The position numbers and the translations under genes are program-made. From contig NZ_JAHCST010000058.1 of assembly GCF_018476525.1 (NCBI RefSeq), positions 1 to 57,626 on the forward strand: a DNA stretch of 57,626 nt, written 5' to 3'. Below, in pieces: positions 49,580 to 57,626 of the stretch. This stretch comes from Acrocarpospora catenulata (GTDB lineage Bacteria; Actinomycetota; Actinomycetes; Streptosporangiales; Streptosporangiaceae). Each line of letters starts with the position of its first letter. Within the stretch, counting starts at the first letter, position 1. The notes under the pieces were generated by a model. It did not search any database. It saw only the letters and a program-made list of their open reading frames with translations, and had not been told where the DNA came from.

Positions 49580-50866
49580 ATGCTGAAGGGTGTTCCGCAA
49601 CCTGGGCGCGCCGAGCTGACCGAACGAGCGTACGCCTATCAGAATCCCCGGCTGCCGTTCCCGCTCTGGCTGGCGGCCAGGACCCCCTTCGCCCGGCTCT
49701 GGTGGCCGCTGGAACCGGAGGCGCTCAAGGCCAAGGCGCGGCGGCTGACCGGTCTGACGGAGTTCGGGGACCTGGCGCCGCTGGACGAGCCGCTCCGGCT
49801 GCTCTGCCTGGCCTTCGACGAGGACGCTGAGCTGCACGCGCTGGGGCGGCTCACCGTGCACTCCACGCTGGTCGGCGCGCTGGTCAACCGGCTCAGGCTG
49901 GAGGACCTGGCCCGGCGCCGGCCGCACGTCTTCGAACGGCCGGTGGAGGCCCCCATCGTGATCGCCGGGCTGCAGCGCAGCGGCACCACCTTCCTGCACC
50001 GCCTGCTGGCCCGCGACCCCGGCCTGCGGTCGATCCCCTTCTGGGAGGCGCTCAACCCGCTGCCGCTGGGGGACGTCACCGCGCCGGTTCCGGCGCCGGA
50101 CCCCCGGATCGAGGCGGGGGCCCGCGCGCTCGCCCTCATCGAACGGGTCTCCCCCGAGATCATCAAGATGCACGAGCTGGAGAACGAGGCGCCGGACGAG
50201 GAACTCCTCCTGCTGGCCATGGGGTTCGCCTCGCTGTTCTTCGAGACGATCTCCCCCGTCCCCGGCTACCTGCCCTGGTACCTCACCGCCGACCACACCC
50301 CCGGGTACGCCTACCTCCGCCGCACCCTCCAGGCCATGCAGTGGATCCGTCCGGCCGGGGAGCGCTGGCTGCTGAGGTCACCCCAGCACCTGGAGCACCT
50401 GGTCCCGCTCACCGAGACGTTCCCCGACGGGACCTTCGTGCAGACCCACCGGGACCCCGTGCGGAGCGTGCTCTCCATGGCCTCGACGCTCTGCCACGCA
50501 CTGCGGCAGAACTACTTCCACCCCAACCCACACCTGATCGGCAGCCACGCGGCCGATCTCACCGAGCGCCTGCTGCGGGCCGCGCTGCGGGACCGCTCGA
50601 CCACCGACCCGCGCTTCGTGGACGTGCACTTCACCCAGCTCAACGCCGACCCGCTGGCCATCGTGCACAAGGTCTACAAGGCGGCGGGCATGTCGCTGAC
50701 CGACGACGCCCACCGCCTGATGACCGTCTGGTACCCCCGCCACCGCCGGGGCCGCCACGGCATCCACCAGCACGTCCCCGCCGACTTCGGCCTGCACCCC
50801 GACCGGCTGCGGGAACGCTTCGCCTTCTACTACGAGCACTTCGCCGTCTCGCACGAAGGGCCGTGA
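49580..50866 (+). CDS. Sulfotransferase family protein
   Basis: A 428-aa PAPS-dependent sulfotransferase. The 5'-phosphosulfate loop is APIVIAGLQRSGTTFLHRLLARDP near 126. The 3'-phosphate motif lies in FVQTHRDPVRSVLSMAS near 282. The enzyme class sulfates hydroxyl groups of sugars, lipids or metabolites. It lacks a signal peptide, so it acts in the cytoplasm. It is convergent with the second conservon (7 bases between stops). With the acyltransferase it may decorate the same surface compound; that is inference. Confidence 0.85.
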   Translation: MLKGVPQPGRAELTERAYAYQNPRLPFPLWLAARTPFARLWWPLEPEALKAKARRLTGLTEFGDLAPLDEPLRLLCLAFDEDAELHALGRLTVHSTLVGALVNRLRLEDLARRRPHVFERPVEAPIVIAGLQRSGTTFLHRLLARDPGLRSIPFWEALNPLPLGDVTAPVPAPDPRIEAGARALALIERVSPEIIKMHELENEAPDEELLLLAMGFASLFFETISPVPGYLPWYLTADHTPGYAYLRRTLQAMQWIRPAGERWLLRSPQHLEHLVPLTETFPDGTFVQTHRDPVRSVLSMASTLCHALRQNYFHPNPHLIGSHAADLTERLLRAALRDRSTTDPRFVDVHFTQLNADPLAIVHKVYKAAGMSLTDDAHRLMTVWYPRHRRGRHGIHQHVPADFGLHPDRLRERFAFYYEHFAVSHEGP

Positions 50867-50872
50867 GGGTGA

Positions 50873-51265
50873 TCAGAGCGCGCGCAGGCCGTTGATCACC
50901 TCGCGCAGGATGCTCTCCGAGGGCGGTGTCGCCGGGCCCTGGCCGGAGCCGGGCTCGTAGGCGCCGCCGGCCGGGGGCCGTACCAGGATCAGGCCGTAGT
51001 CGAGCAGGTCGCCGAGGAGCACCCGGACCACGCCGAGCGGCAGGTCGGCCTCGGAGGCGACCTCGGCCACCTGGCGGGAGCGCGGGATGAGTTCCAGCAG
51101 GCGCAGGTGTTCCCGCCCCAGGTCGGGGCTGTTGGGCGCCTTGGCCCCGGTGGCGGCGACCACCGACAGCAGGTCCAGCGGCGCCTTGGTGGCCGCCCGG
51201 CCCCTGGTCAGCGCGTAGGAGCGTACCACCGGGCCGTCGTCGACCCATTCTTCTGAGTAGTTCAC
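50873..51265 (-). CDS. DUF742 protein, second conservon (CvnC type)
   Basis: A 130-aa DUF742 protein: VVRSYALTRGRAATKAP, then LGREHLRLLELIPRSRQVAEVASEADLPLGVVRVLLGDLLDYGLILVRPP and the same end INGLRAL as the first copy. The start is GTG, overlapping the upstream stop in a GTGA. No roadblock or GTPase gene follows; a sulfotransferase gene converges. Confidence 0.9.
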   Translation of the reverse strand: MNYSEEWVDDGPVVRSYALTRGRAATKAPLDLLSVVAATGAKAPNSPDLGREHLRLLELIPRSRQVAEVASEADLPLGVVRVLLGDLLDYGLILVRPPAGGAYEPGSGQGPATPPSESILREVINGLRAL

Positions 51266-53175
51266 GCGCCCGCCCCTTCCAGCACCGGCTCCGGCGCCAG
51301 CACGTCCGCCGGGATGAGCACGATCGCGGTCGTCCCGCCGAACGGCGACGGCCGCAGCTCCACCCGCACGCCGTGCCGGGTGGCCAGCCGCCCGACCACC
51401 ACCAGCCCCAGCCGGTCGGTGTCGGACAGGTTGAACTCCGGCGGCGCGGCCAGCCGCCGGTTGATCGCCTCGATCTCCGCCTCGCCCATGCCGAGCCCCC
51501 GGTCCTCGACCTCGACGGCGAAGCCCTTGGCCACCGACTCGCCCCTGATGGACACCTCGGTGTGCGGCGGCGAGTACGCGGTGGCGTTCTCGATCAGTTC
51601 CGCGAACAGGTGGATCAGGTCGGTCACCACGGCGCCCTGCACCGCCACGTCGGGCATCGGGTAGACCCGCACCCTCTGGTAGTCCTCGACCTCGGCGACC
51701 GCGCCCTGCAGGGTGTCGGCCACCGGCACGGGGTTGCGATAGGTCCGCCCCGGGGTGCCGCCGGAGAGCACGATCAGGCCCTCCGCGTGCCGGCGCATCC
51801 GGGTGGTCAGGTGGTCCAGCCGGAACAAGTCCTCCAACGCCTCCGTGTCCTCGGTCTGCCGCTGCATCGCGTCGAGCAGCTTGAGCTGGCGCTGGAGCAG
51901 CCCCTGGCTGCGCCGGGCCAGATTGCGCAGGGCCTCCCCGATGCTCTCCCTGAGCCGGGCCTGGTCCACCGCGACGTCCACCGCCGTGTGCTGCACCACG
52001 CTGAACGCGGCGGCCACGTCCCGCACCTCGCCGGTGGTACCGGGCGGCTCGAGCGGCGGGGCCTCCACGGCCACGTCCACCTTCTCGCCACGGCGCAGGC
52101 GCGCGACCACCCGCGGCAGCCGTACCTCGGCCAGTTCCTGGGCGGCCGAGCGCAGCGCGGCCAGCTCGCGGGAGATGGCGGCGGCCGAGCGGAAGGAGAC
52201 GAAGACCGAGAGCACCACGGCGGCCAGGCCGACGACGCCGGCCACGCCGGCCCGGGCGAAGGTGGCCATGGCGGCGGGCTCTCCCCGGGAGGCCAGCGCC
52301 ACGCCACCCGAGTCCAGCGCCTCCCGGGCGATCTTCTCCAGGTCCACGGCGGCCTGCCGCCAGGCCTGGTAGGTGATGTCGGCGCCGGGGGTCCCCGCGG
52401 CCAGGCGGGCCTCCATGCGCTGGAACCGCCGGTACACGTCGGAGACGATCAGCTGCTCGAACGGCACGCGCAGCTCGGGCTCCAGCTCGGCCATGCCCTG
52501 CTCGAAGAGGAACTCCCGCTTGGTGGCCAGCTGCACGAACAGCCGCCGCTCCGGCTCCTCCCACCGGTTGGCCACCACCAGCAGCCCCGCGGCCAGGGCG
52601 AACTCCCTGGACATGTGGTCGATGGAGAAGCCGATCATGGTGAGGCTGCGGGACTGCTGGTAGAGCTCCAGGTTGTTGGTGGCGGTCATGCTGTTGATCA
52701 GCGCCTGCATGGCGGTGGGCAGCCAGGAGAACCGCTGGTTGAGGGTGACCAGGTCGATGCGGCGGGCGTTGACGTCCTGCCTGAGGTCGTCGATCCCGTC
52801 CACGGCGGCCATCACGTCGTCGTACCTGGCCTTCATGGCGAGGCTCATCGCGTTCTGCGCTTGGTTGGTCTGCGAGCTGCGGCGCATCAGCTGGCGGTCG
52901 TCGTCGGTGATGCGCCGCTGGTCGTCGAGGAGTTCACGGGCCTCGGTGGAACCGGTGGCCAGGTACTCGGCGGCGAGCAGGTGCTCCCGCTGGAGCGAGC
53001 GGACCAGCTTGTCACCGGGGTTGCCGATCTCCTCGTAGAGGGTGCGCACGTTCAACAGGCTCAGCGAGTCACCGACCGTGATGGTGGCCGCGAACCCCCA
53101 GAGGGCGATCAGTGAGATCAGCGGGATCACCAGCAACATCGAAATCTTGAAGCGGACGGATCTGCTCGCTGTCAT
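51262..53175 (-). CDS. NIT-domain sensor kinase-like protein, second conservon (CvnA type)
   Basis: A 637-aa membrane protein: helix 1 (ISMLLVIPLISLIALWGFAA, about 10-30), NIT domain, helix 2 near 300, HAMP, LDHLTTRMRRHAEGL near 445, HATPase motifs ELIENATAYSPP, EDRGLGM and GLVVVGRLA to about 625. It lacks the long C-terminal tail of the first CvnA. ATG at 53175 has GAGGG five bases upstream. It is followed only by a cvnC-type gene. Confidence 0.9.
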   Translation of the reverse strand: MTASRSVRFKISMLLVIPLISLIALWGFAATITVGDSLSLLNVRTLYEEIGNPGDKLVRSLQREHLLAAEYLATGSTEARELLDDQRRITDDDRQLMRRSSQTNQAQNAMSLAMKARYDDVMAAVDGIDDLRQDVNARRIDLVTLNQRFSWLPTAMQALINSMTATNNLELYQQSRSLTMIGFSIDHMSREFALAAGLLVVANRWEEPERRLFVQLATKREFLFEQGMAELEPELRVPFEQLIVSDVYRRFQRMEARLAAGTPGADITYQAWRQAAVDLEKIAREALDSGGVALASRGEPAAMATFARAGVAGVVGLAAVVLSVFVSFRSAAAISRELAALRSAAQELAEVRLPRVVARLRRGEKVDVAVEAPPLEPPGTTGEVRDVAAAFSVVQHTAVDVAVDQARLRESIGEALRNLARRSQGLLQRQLKLLDAMQRQTEDTEALEDLFRLDHLTTRMRRHAEGLIVLSGGTPGRTYRNPVPVADTLQGAVAEVEDYQRVRVYPMPDVAVQGAVVTDLIHLFAELIENATAYSPPHTEVSIRGESVAKGFAVEVEDRGLGMGEAEIEAINRRLAAPPEFNLSDTDRLGLVVVGRLATRHGVRVELRPSPFGGTTAIVLIPADVLAPEPVLEGAGA

Positions 53176-53227
53176 CGCTACCCTCAAAGGCCGTTCGTAG
53201 CCGATGAGAGTAGCAGTATGCGATGTG

Positions 53228-53833
53228 CTATTTGGATCTAGTTAAGGACATGTTACGAATTGCCAGACTTGTTACAGTTACAGGCATTTGACACCAGGTC
53301 AGCAACGCGAGTACGGCCATCTCAATGCCGAGCAGACCGCGTTCCACCAGACCGATCAGCACGCCCTCGCCGGGTAGCGCGACATAGGTGAGCACGGCCA
53401 CGCCGAGCCCGGCGGCCAGCGCCAGCCACTCCATCGGACGGGCCACCGCCCGCCACCGCTCCTCCCCGGCGAACCGCCCGGCCAACTGGGCCGCCGCGAC
53501 CGGCAGCGCGACGAACGCCACCACCTCAAGGCCCTTCACCGGAACCACCGCGAGCAGCGCCACCCCCGCCGCCCAGATCAGGATCAGCCGCTCCGGCCAT
53601 CCGTGCACCGGCGCCCGCCTGGCCCGCAGCCCGGCCAGCAAGGCCAGACCGGCCACGCCCAGGCCGAGGAGCGCTACCCGGGTGCTCCCACCGTGGTCGA
53701 GCGCCACGTACTCGCTGAGGGTCAGCTGGGCAGGGTCCAGGTAGGGATCGGGGTCGAGCAGGCCCGCGACTACCGCGGCCAGCGCCAGCAGCAGTCCCGC
53801 GCCGGCGACCAGGGGGGAGATCCTCTTGACCAT
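53228..53833 (-). CDS. DUF998 membrane protein
   Basis: A 201-aa protein with six hydrophobic helices (LVAGAGLLLALAAVVAGLLD at 8-27, LGLGVAGLALLAGL, LILIWAAGVALLAVVP, VAFVALPVAAAQLAG, LALAAGLGVAVLTYVAL, AVLALLTWC) and the DUF998 pattern, LSEYVALDHGGSTR after the first helix. Function unknown. The stop lies close to the start region of the second cvnA, same strand. The ATG at 53833 was chosen; upstream in-frame codons to 53869 are also open. Confidence 0.8.
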   Translation of the reverse strand: MVKRISPLVAGAGLLLALAAVVAGLLDPDPYLDPAQLTLSEYVALDHGGSTRVALLGLGVAGLALLAGLRARRAPVHGWPERLILIWAAGVALLAVVPVKGLEVVAFVALPVAAAQLAGRFAGEERWRAVARPMEWLALAAGLGVAVLTYVALPGEGVLIGLVERGLLGIEMAVLALLTWCQMPVTVTSLAIRNMSLTRSK

Positions 53834-53889
53834 GCTTCTAGAGTGATCCGGTTCGCCGCCCCAAGCCATCCGGCTAAATACCTAAATAG

Positions 53890-53921
53890 CCCTGATGCCC
53901 ACCCCCGAGGGGGCATCAGGG
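53890..53921 (-). terminator. First of two tandem hairpins after xylB
   Basis: CCCTGATGCCC and GGGCATCAGGG form an 11-bp perfect stem around a partly paired inner loop. Confidence 0.8.
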
Positions 53922-53929
53922 TCGCCTCA

Positions 53930-53969
53930 GGGACGGGGTGGGGCTGGCTCCACCCCACTCCCGTCCCCG
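53930..53969 (-). terminator. Second tandem hairpin directly after xylB
   Basis: GGGACGGGG..TGGGG pairs with CCACCCCA..CCCGTCCC over a 6-nt loop, 4 bases past the xylB stop. With the other hairpin it insulates the xyl operon. Confidence 0.75.
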
Positions 53970-53973
53970 CAGG

Positions 53974-55353
53974 TCAGGCGCTCGCCTCGCGGTAACGCTC
54001 GCGCAGTCCCTGGATCGGGTCGGCCTGGTAGCCGACCGTCTCCCCGGCGTCCCACTCCGGCGGCTCCGCCGAACCCGCCAGCAGCCAGGCGGCCTGCCGG
54101 GCGGCGCCGTCGGCCACGTACTCACCCGGCTCCGGCACCTGGACCGCGCAGCCGAACACGGCGGGCGCGATCCGGCGGACCGCTTCCGAGCGCGCGCCGC
54201 CGCCGATCAGCAGCACCCGGTTGGGACGCAGGCCGAGCGCGTCCAGCGCGTCGGCGAGCCCGCAGAGCATGCCCTCCACGGCCGCCCTGGCCAGGTGCGC
54301 CGGGGTGGCGTTGCCCAGCCGGAGCCCGTGCACCGAGCCGGTCGCGTCCGGCCGGTTGGGGGTGCGCTCCCCCTCCAGGTACGGCACCAGCACCAGCCCG
54401 TCCGCCCCCGGCGGAGCCGACAGGGCCAGGTCGCTGAGCTCGGCGGGGCCGACCCCGAGGATCCTGGCCGTGGCGTCCAGCACCCGGGCCGCGTTGAGCG
54501 TGCAGACCAGGGGCAGGAAACGCCCGGTGGCGTCGGCGAACCCGGCCACCGCGCCGGACGGGTCACTGGACGGGGTGTCGGCCACGGCGAACGCCGTACC
54601 CGAGGTGCCGATGGAGACGACCACGTCGCCGGGGCGGGCGCCGACGCCGAGCGCGGCGGCCATGTTGTCACCGGTGCCGGGCCCGATCCGGACCCCGGCG
54701 GCGGTCTCCCCGGCCTGCTCGGCCGGGCCGAGCACCCGCGGCAGCGCGGGGTCGCCGCCGATGGCCCGGTTGAGAAGATCCGTCCGGTACGTCCCGGAGA
54801 ACGGCGACCAGTACCCGGTGCCCGAGGCGTCACCCCGGTCGGTGGTGATGGTCTCCGGGCTGCCGGCCAGCTTCCAGGTCAGCCAGTCGTGCGGCAGGCA
54901 GACCGCGGCGGTCCGGCGCGCGTGCTCCGGCTCGTGCTCGGCCAGCCAGCGCAGCTTGGTGACGGTGAACGAGGCGACGGGCACGCTGCCCACCGCGTCC
55001 GCCCACTTCTCCGGGCCGCCCAGCTCCTCGATCAGGTCCAGCGCGGCCTGGGCGGAACGGGTGTCGTTCCAGAGCAGCGCCGGGCGGACCACCGCGCCCG
55101 ACTCGTCCAGGCAGACCATGCCGTGCTGCTGGCCCGCGACGGACACCGCCGCCACGTCGGCCAGCCCGCCGGCCTGCTCGATCGCCTCCTGGAGCGCCCG
55201 CCACCAGTGGTCGGGGTGCACCTCGGTGCCGTCCGGGTGCGTCGCCCGGCCCTCGCGGACCAGTGCGCCGGTGGCGGCGTCCCGCACCACCACCTTGCAG
55301 CTCTGGGTTGAGGAGTCGACCCCGGCCACTAATGTCCTTTCCCCTGGGGTCAT
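53974..55353 (-). CDS. xylB: Xylulokinase
   Basis: Phosphorylates D-xylulose with ATP to xylulose 5-phosphate, feeding the pentose phosphate pathway. The 459-aa FGGY kinase has [15 protein letters not shown] at 8, [11 protein letters not shown] near 73 (catalytic region), LLWNDTR near 92, [10 protein letters not shown] near 247, and [15 protein letters not shown] near 382. Its ATG overlaps the xylA stop in ATGA, so both are translated together. Confidence 0.94.
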   Translation of the reverse strand: MTPGERTLVAGVDSSTQSCKVVVRDAATGALVREGRATHPDGTEVHPDHWWRALQEAIEQAGGLADVAAVSVAGQQHGMVCLDESGAVVRPALLWNDTRSAQAALDLIEELGGPEKWADAVGSVPVASFTVTKLRWLAEHEPEHARRTAAVCLPHDWLTWKLAGSPETITTDRGDASGTGYWSPFSGTYRTDLLNRAIGGDPALPRVLGPAEQAGETAAGVRIGPGTGDNMAAALGVGARPGDVVVSIGTSGTAFAVADTPSSDPSGAVAGFADATGRFLPLVCTLNAARVLDATARILGVGPAELSDLALSAPPGADGLVLVPYLEGERTPNRPDATGSVHGLRLGNATPAHLARAAVEGMLCGLADALDALGLRPNRVLLIGGGARSEAVRRIAPAVFGCAVQVPEPGEYVADGAARQAAWLLAGSAEPPEWDAGETVGYQADPIQGLRERYREASA

Positions 55354-56492
55354 CGCACCCCCAGCAGGTGCTCCATGGCCAGCTGGTTGAGCTTGGTGAA
55401 GTGGAAGCCGCGCTCGGCCAGCACCTCCGGGTCCTTCTCGTCGGCGAGCAGCTGGTCGATGGTCTCGCCCTCGCCGAGGGTGGGCAGCGACAGGTCCGGC
55501 ACCAGGCTGGCGGCCAGCGCCTCCTGCACCTCGGGGTCGGCGCGGAAGGCGGCCACCTTCGCCTTGAGGATCAGGTACGTGCGCATGTTGGCGGCGGCGG
55601 AGACCCAGACGTCCTCGGAGTCCTCGGTGCGCAGCGGCTTGTAGTCGAAGTGCCGGGGGCCGTCGTAGCCGCCGTTCTCCAGCAGGTCGACCAGGAAGAA
55701 GGCGTCCTTCACGTCACCGTGGCCGAAGATCAGGTCCTGGTCGTAGCGGGTGCCGTGCTGGCCGTTGAGGTCGAGGTGGAAGAGCTTGCCGTGCCAGAGC
55801 GCCTGGGCGATGCCGTGCGCGAAGTTGAGGCCCGCCATCTGCTCGTGGCCGACCTCGGGGTTGAGGCCCACCATCTCCGGGTGCTCCAGCTCGTTGATCA
55901 GGGCCAGCGCGTGGCCGATGGTCGGGAGCAGGATGTCCCCGCGCGGCTCGTTCGGCTTGGGCTCCAGCGCGAAGCGGATCTGGTAGCCCTTGTCGATCGC
56001 GTACTGGCAGAGGATGTCCATGGCCTCCTTGTAGCGGGCCAGGGCCGCCTTGACGTCCTTGGCGGCGCCGGACTCCGCGCCCTCCCGGCCGCCCCAGCAG
56101 ACGTAGGTGCGGGCGCCGAGCTCGGCGGCCAGGTCGAGGTTGCGGATCACCTTCTGGATCGCGTAGCGCCGCACATCGCGGTCGTTACTGGTGAAACCGC
56201 CATCCTTGAAGACCGGGTGGGTGAACAGGTTGGTGGTGGCCATCGGCACTTTCAGGCCGGTCTCCTCCAGCGCCTTCTTGAAGCTCTCGATCGCCTTGGC
56301 CCGGTCCGGCTCGACCGCGAGCAGGTCGTCGTCGTGGAAGGTCACGCCGTAAGCGCCCAGCTCGGCGAGCCGGTGCACGCTCTCCACCGGGTCGAGCGCG
56401 GCGCGGGTCGCGTCGCCGAACGGGTCCCGTGCCTGCCAGCCGACCGTCCACAGCCCGAACGTGAAACGGTCCTCGGGAGTGGGCGTGTACAT
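55350..56492 (-). CDS. xylA: Xylose isomerase
   Basis: Isomerises D-xylose to D-xylulose (and glucose to fructose). The 380-aa group I enzyme has [17 protein letters not shown] at 10, VTFHDDDL with catalytic His/Asp near 50, [11 protein letters not shown] near 130, [13 protein letters not shown] near 172 (metal Glu), [16 protein letters not shown] near 208, and [16 protein letters not shown] near 235. The ATG at 56492 has GGAGG upstream. It is first in the operon; a ROK-type operator and promoter lie directly upstream. Confidence 0.96.
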   Translation of the reverse strand: MYTPTPEDRFTFGLWTVGWQARDPFGDATRAALDPVESVHRLAELGAYGVTFHDDDLLAVEPDRAKAIESFKKALEETGLKVPMATTNLFTHPVFKDGGFTSNDRDVRRYAIQKVIRNLDLAAELGARTYVCWGGREGAESGAAKDVKAALARYKEAMDILCQYAIDKGYQIRFALEPKPNEPRGDILLPTIGHALALINELEHPEMVGLNPEVGHEQMAGLNFAHGIAQALWHGKLFHLDLNGQHGTRYDQDLIFGHGDVKDAFFLVDLLENGGYDGPRHFDYKPLRTEDSEDVWVSAAANMRTYLILKAKVAAFRADPEVQEALAASLVPDLSLPTLGEGETIDQLLADEKDPEVLAERGFHFTKLNQLAMEHLLGVR

Positions 56493-56504
56493 CGGTGCCT
56501 CCAA

Positions 56505-56525
56505 TTAGTCTACGTTGTGGACTAA
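56505..56525. promoter_or_regulatory. Xyl operator (dyad) between xylA and the ROK regulator
   Basis: TTAGTCTAC and GTGGACTAA are near-complementary 9-bp half-sites (one mismatch) around GTT. Position 12 bases before the xylA ATG and over the -10 end of its promoter fits a ROK/XylR repressor site. Confidence 0.75.
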
Positions 56526-56553
56526 ATATCGGGCGTTGCTGGGCGTGGGTCAA
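56525..56553 (-). promoter_or_regulatory. xylA promoter
   Basis: Minus-strand TTGACC (56548-56553) and GATATT (56525-56530) are 17 nt apart, a good sigma-70-type promoter. The operator begins at its -10 box, so repressor and polymerase would compete. Confidence 0.65.
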
Positions 56554-56617
56554 GTAGGGATGTCTAGGATTTCACCGGTCACTTTTTCTCCAGGTGCGCA
56601 CCGGAGTTGATGCGTTG

Positions 56618-57626
56618 ATGACGGCGGTACGGCATGACGCCATGCGGGCGCGCAACCTGGCGTTGGTGCTCGGCGAGGTCAGCGCGCGGGGGTCGTTGAC
56701 CAGGGCCGCGCTCGCCGAGGTGACCGGGCTGACCAAGACCACGGTCTCCAAGCTGGTGGCGGATCTGATCGAGACCGGGCTGGTGGTGGAGACCGGCGCG
56801 GTGCGGGCGGGCGAGCGGGGGCGGCCCGGGGTCGAGGTGCGCATCCGGGGGGACCGGATCGCCGCCCTCGGGCTGGAGGTCAACGTCGACTACCTGGCCG
56901 TGCGGGTCGTGGACCTGTCCCGGTCGGTGCGGCTCCGTCGTACACAGGCTGTGGACAACCGTTATGCACAGCCTGTGGATGTCATCGCCAGACTCAGGAA
57001 ACTGGCCCTTTCGGCTGTGGATGAAGCTGTGGGTAACGGGCTGCGGATCGTGGGCGGGGTGCTCGCGGTGCCCGGCCCCGTGGATCCGCGCAGCGGCATC
57101 GTGCACAACGCGCCCAACCTCGGGTGGCGGGACGTACCGGTGCTCTCCCTGCTGGACCTCGGGATGCCACTCCGCGTGGAGAACGAGGCCAACCTGGCCG
57201 CACTCGGCGAACTCTGGTTCGGCTCCGGCCCGAGCGACTTCCTGTACGTCTCCGGCGAGATCGGCATCGGTGCCGGACTGGTCGTGGCCGGCGCCCTCTT
57301 CCGGGGTTCCCGGGGTTTCGCGGGTGAACTCGGCCACGTCGTGGTCGCCCCGAACGGCCCCCCCTGCCGCTGCGGCGGCCGCGGCTGCCTGGAACAGTAC
57401 GCCGGCCAGGACGCCCTCCTCCGCCCACTGACCTCACCACCCTCACCGCCCAGCCCACCGGGGGCCACTACGGCCAGCCCGCCGATCGTCCCAACCGTTC
57501 CGGAGTCGGCCCTCCCGGCGGAGCCAGGCCCGGACCCGGAGAGTCACAAGGGTGGGTGGGTGGGACAACCCCCATCCGCCCCCGCAAGGACCGCCGTCCC
57601 GGCAGGGGCTGGCACCTCGGCCCGGG
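56618..57626 (+). CDS. xylR: ROK-family transcriptional repressor (XylR-like), 3' end outside window
   Basis: The 5' part of a ROK protein: winged helix at about 15-75 (SLTRAALAEVTGLTKTTVSKLVADLIETGLV), then the sugar-kinase-like domain (GVLAVPGPVDPRSGIVHNAPNLGW, LRVENEANLAALGELWFG, EIGIGAGLVVAGALFRGSRGFAGELGHVVV) and the zinc motif CRCGGRGCLEQYAGQDALL. After it, where ROK proteins continue with a helix, comes an 80-residue Pro/Ala/Ser-rich stretch that runs off the window. ATG 56618 is chosen; in-frame TTG 56615 and GTG 56594 are alternatives. Divergent from xylA over a shared operator, it most likely represses xylAB in the absence of xylose. Confidence 0.88.
   Translation, partial: MTAVRHDAMRARNLALVLGEVSARGSLTRAALAEVTGLTKTTVSKLVADLIETGLVVETGAVRAGERGRPGVEVRIRGDRIAALGLEVNVDYLAVRVVDLSRSVRLRRTQAVDNRYAQPVDVIARLRKLALSAVDEAVGNGLRIVGGVLAVPGPVDPRSGIVHNAPNLGWRDVPVLSLLDLGMPLRVENEANLAALGELWFGSGPSDFLYVSGEIGIGAGLVVAGALFRGSRGFAGELGHVVVAPNGPPCRCGGRGCLEQYAGQDALLRPLTSPPSPPSPPGATTASPPIVPTVPESALPAEPGPDPESHKGGWVGQPPSAPARTAVPAGAGTSAR

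Overview
The window is high-GC DNA with Shine-Dalgarno as well as leaderless gene starts, DUF742/roadblock/NIT-kinase conservons, DUF3151 next to purA, a SARP/AfsR regulator, DUF1707 and ECF42 genes, and GTG/TTG starts. Together these point to a filamentous actinomycete, probably Streptosporangiaceae-like. That family is inferred from gene content only. No rRNA, tRNA, CRISPR array or intact insertion sequence was recognised.

Layout: 0-7 kb is a housekeeping block: a partial NYN-domain gene, pyrE, a RodZ-like anchor protein, DedA, class II aldolase, DUF3151, purA and a GDPD. 7-12.5 kb is accessory: a decayed AbiE type IV toxin-antitoxin (TA) locus, a possible small ORF between two hairpins, a 950-aa PadR/HTH/sigma/HTH/TPR fusion, and a DUF433-PIN-like TA pair with a frameshifted toxin. 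12.6-26.4 kb holds corA, purD, murA, a three-part regulator, an EamA exporter, a hisC-like aminotransferase, a CHAP cell-wall hydrolase, a VanX-like dipeptidase, an AfsR/SARP regulator and a polysaccharide deacetylase. 26.4-31 kb holds an acyltransferase followed by a mosaic of gene remnants (a second AbiE copy, a PIN-like toxin fragment) and genes of less GC-rich character, including a small secreted tendamistat-like protein. 31-34 kb is an ECF42 sigma factor with its DGPF partner, a DHFR-like reductase and a NUDIX regulator. 34-43.4 kb is a surface-glycan locus with a UDP-GlcNAc 2-epimerase and UDP-ManNAc dehydrogenase pair (ManNAcA supply), three glycosyltransferases and a DUF4434 protein. 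43.5-53.2 kb holds two conservons, one complete (cvnA-B-C-D) and one reduced (cvnA-C), flanking an SDR, an acyltransferase and a sulfotransferase. 53.2 kb to the end is a DUF998 protein and the xylA-xylB operon with a divergent ROK repressor, cut by the window edge.

The strongest unusual signals are: two AbiE copies with complementary deletions but the same conserved inverted-repeat operator; the multi-HTH/sigma/TPR fusion; a long inverted repeat between a small secreted ORF and the CHAP hydrolase gene; a tendamistat-like protein without the usual inhibitory triplet; a one-base deletion that splits a PIN-like toxin; and many probable leaderless genes with a TANNNT box 6-8 nt before the start codon.
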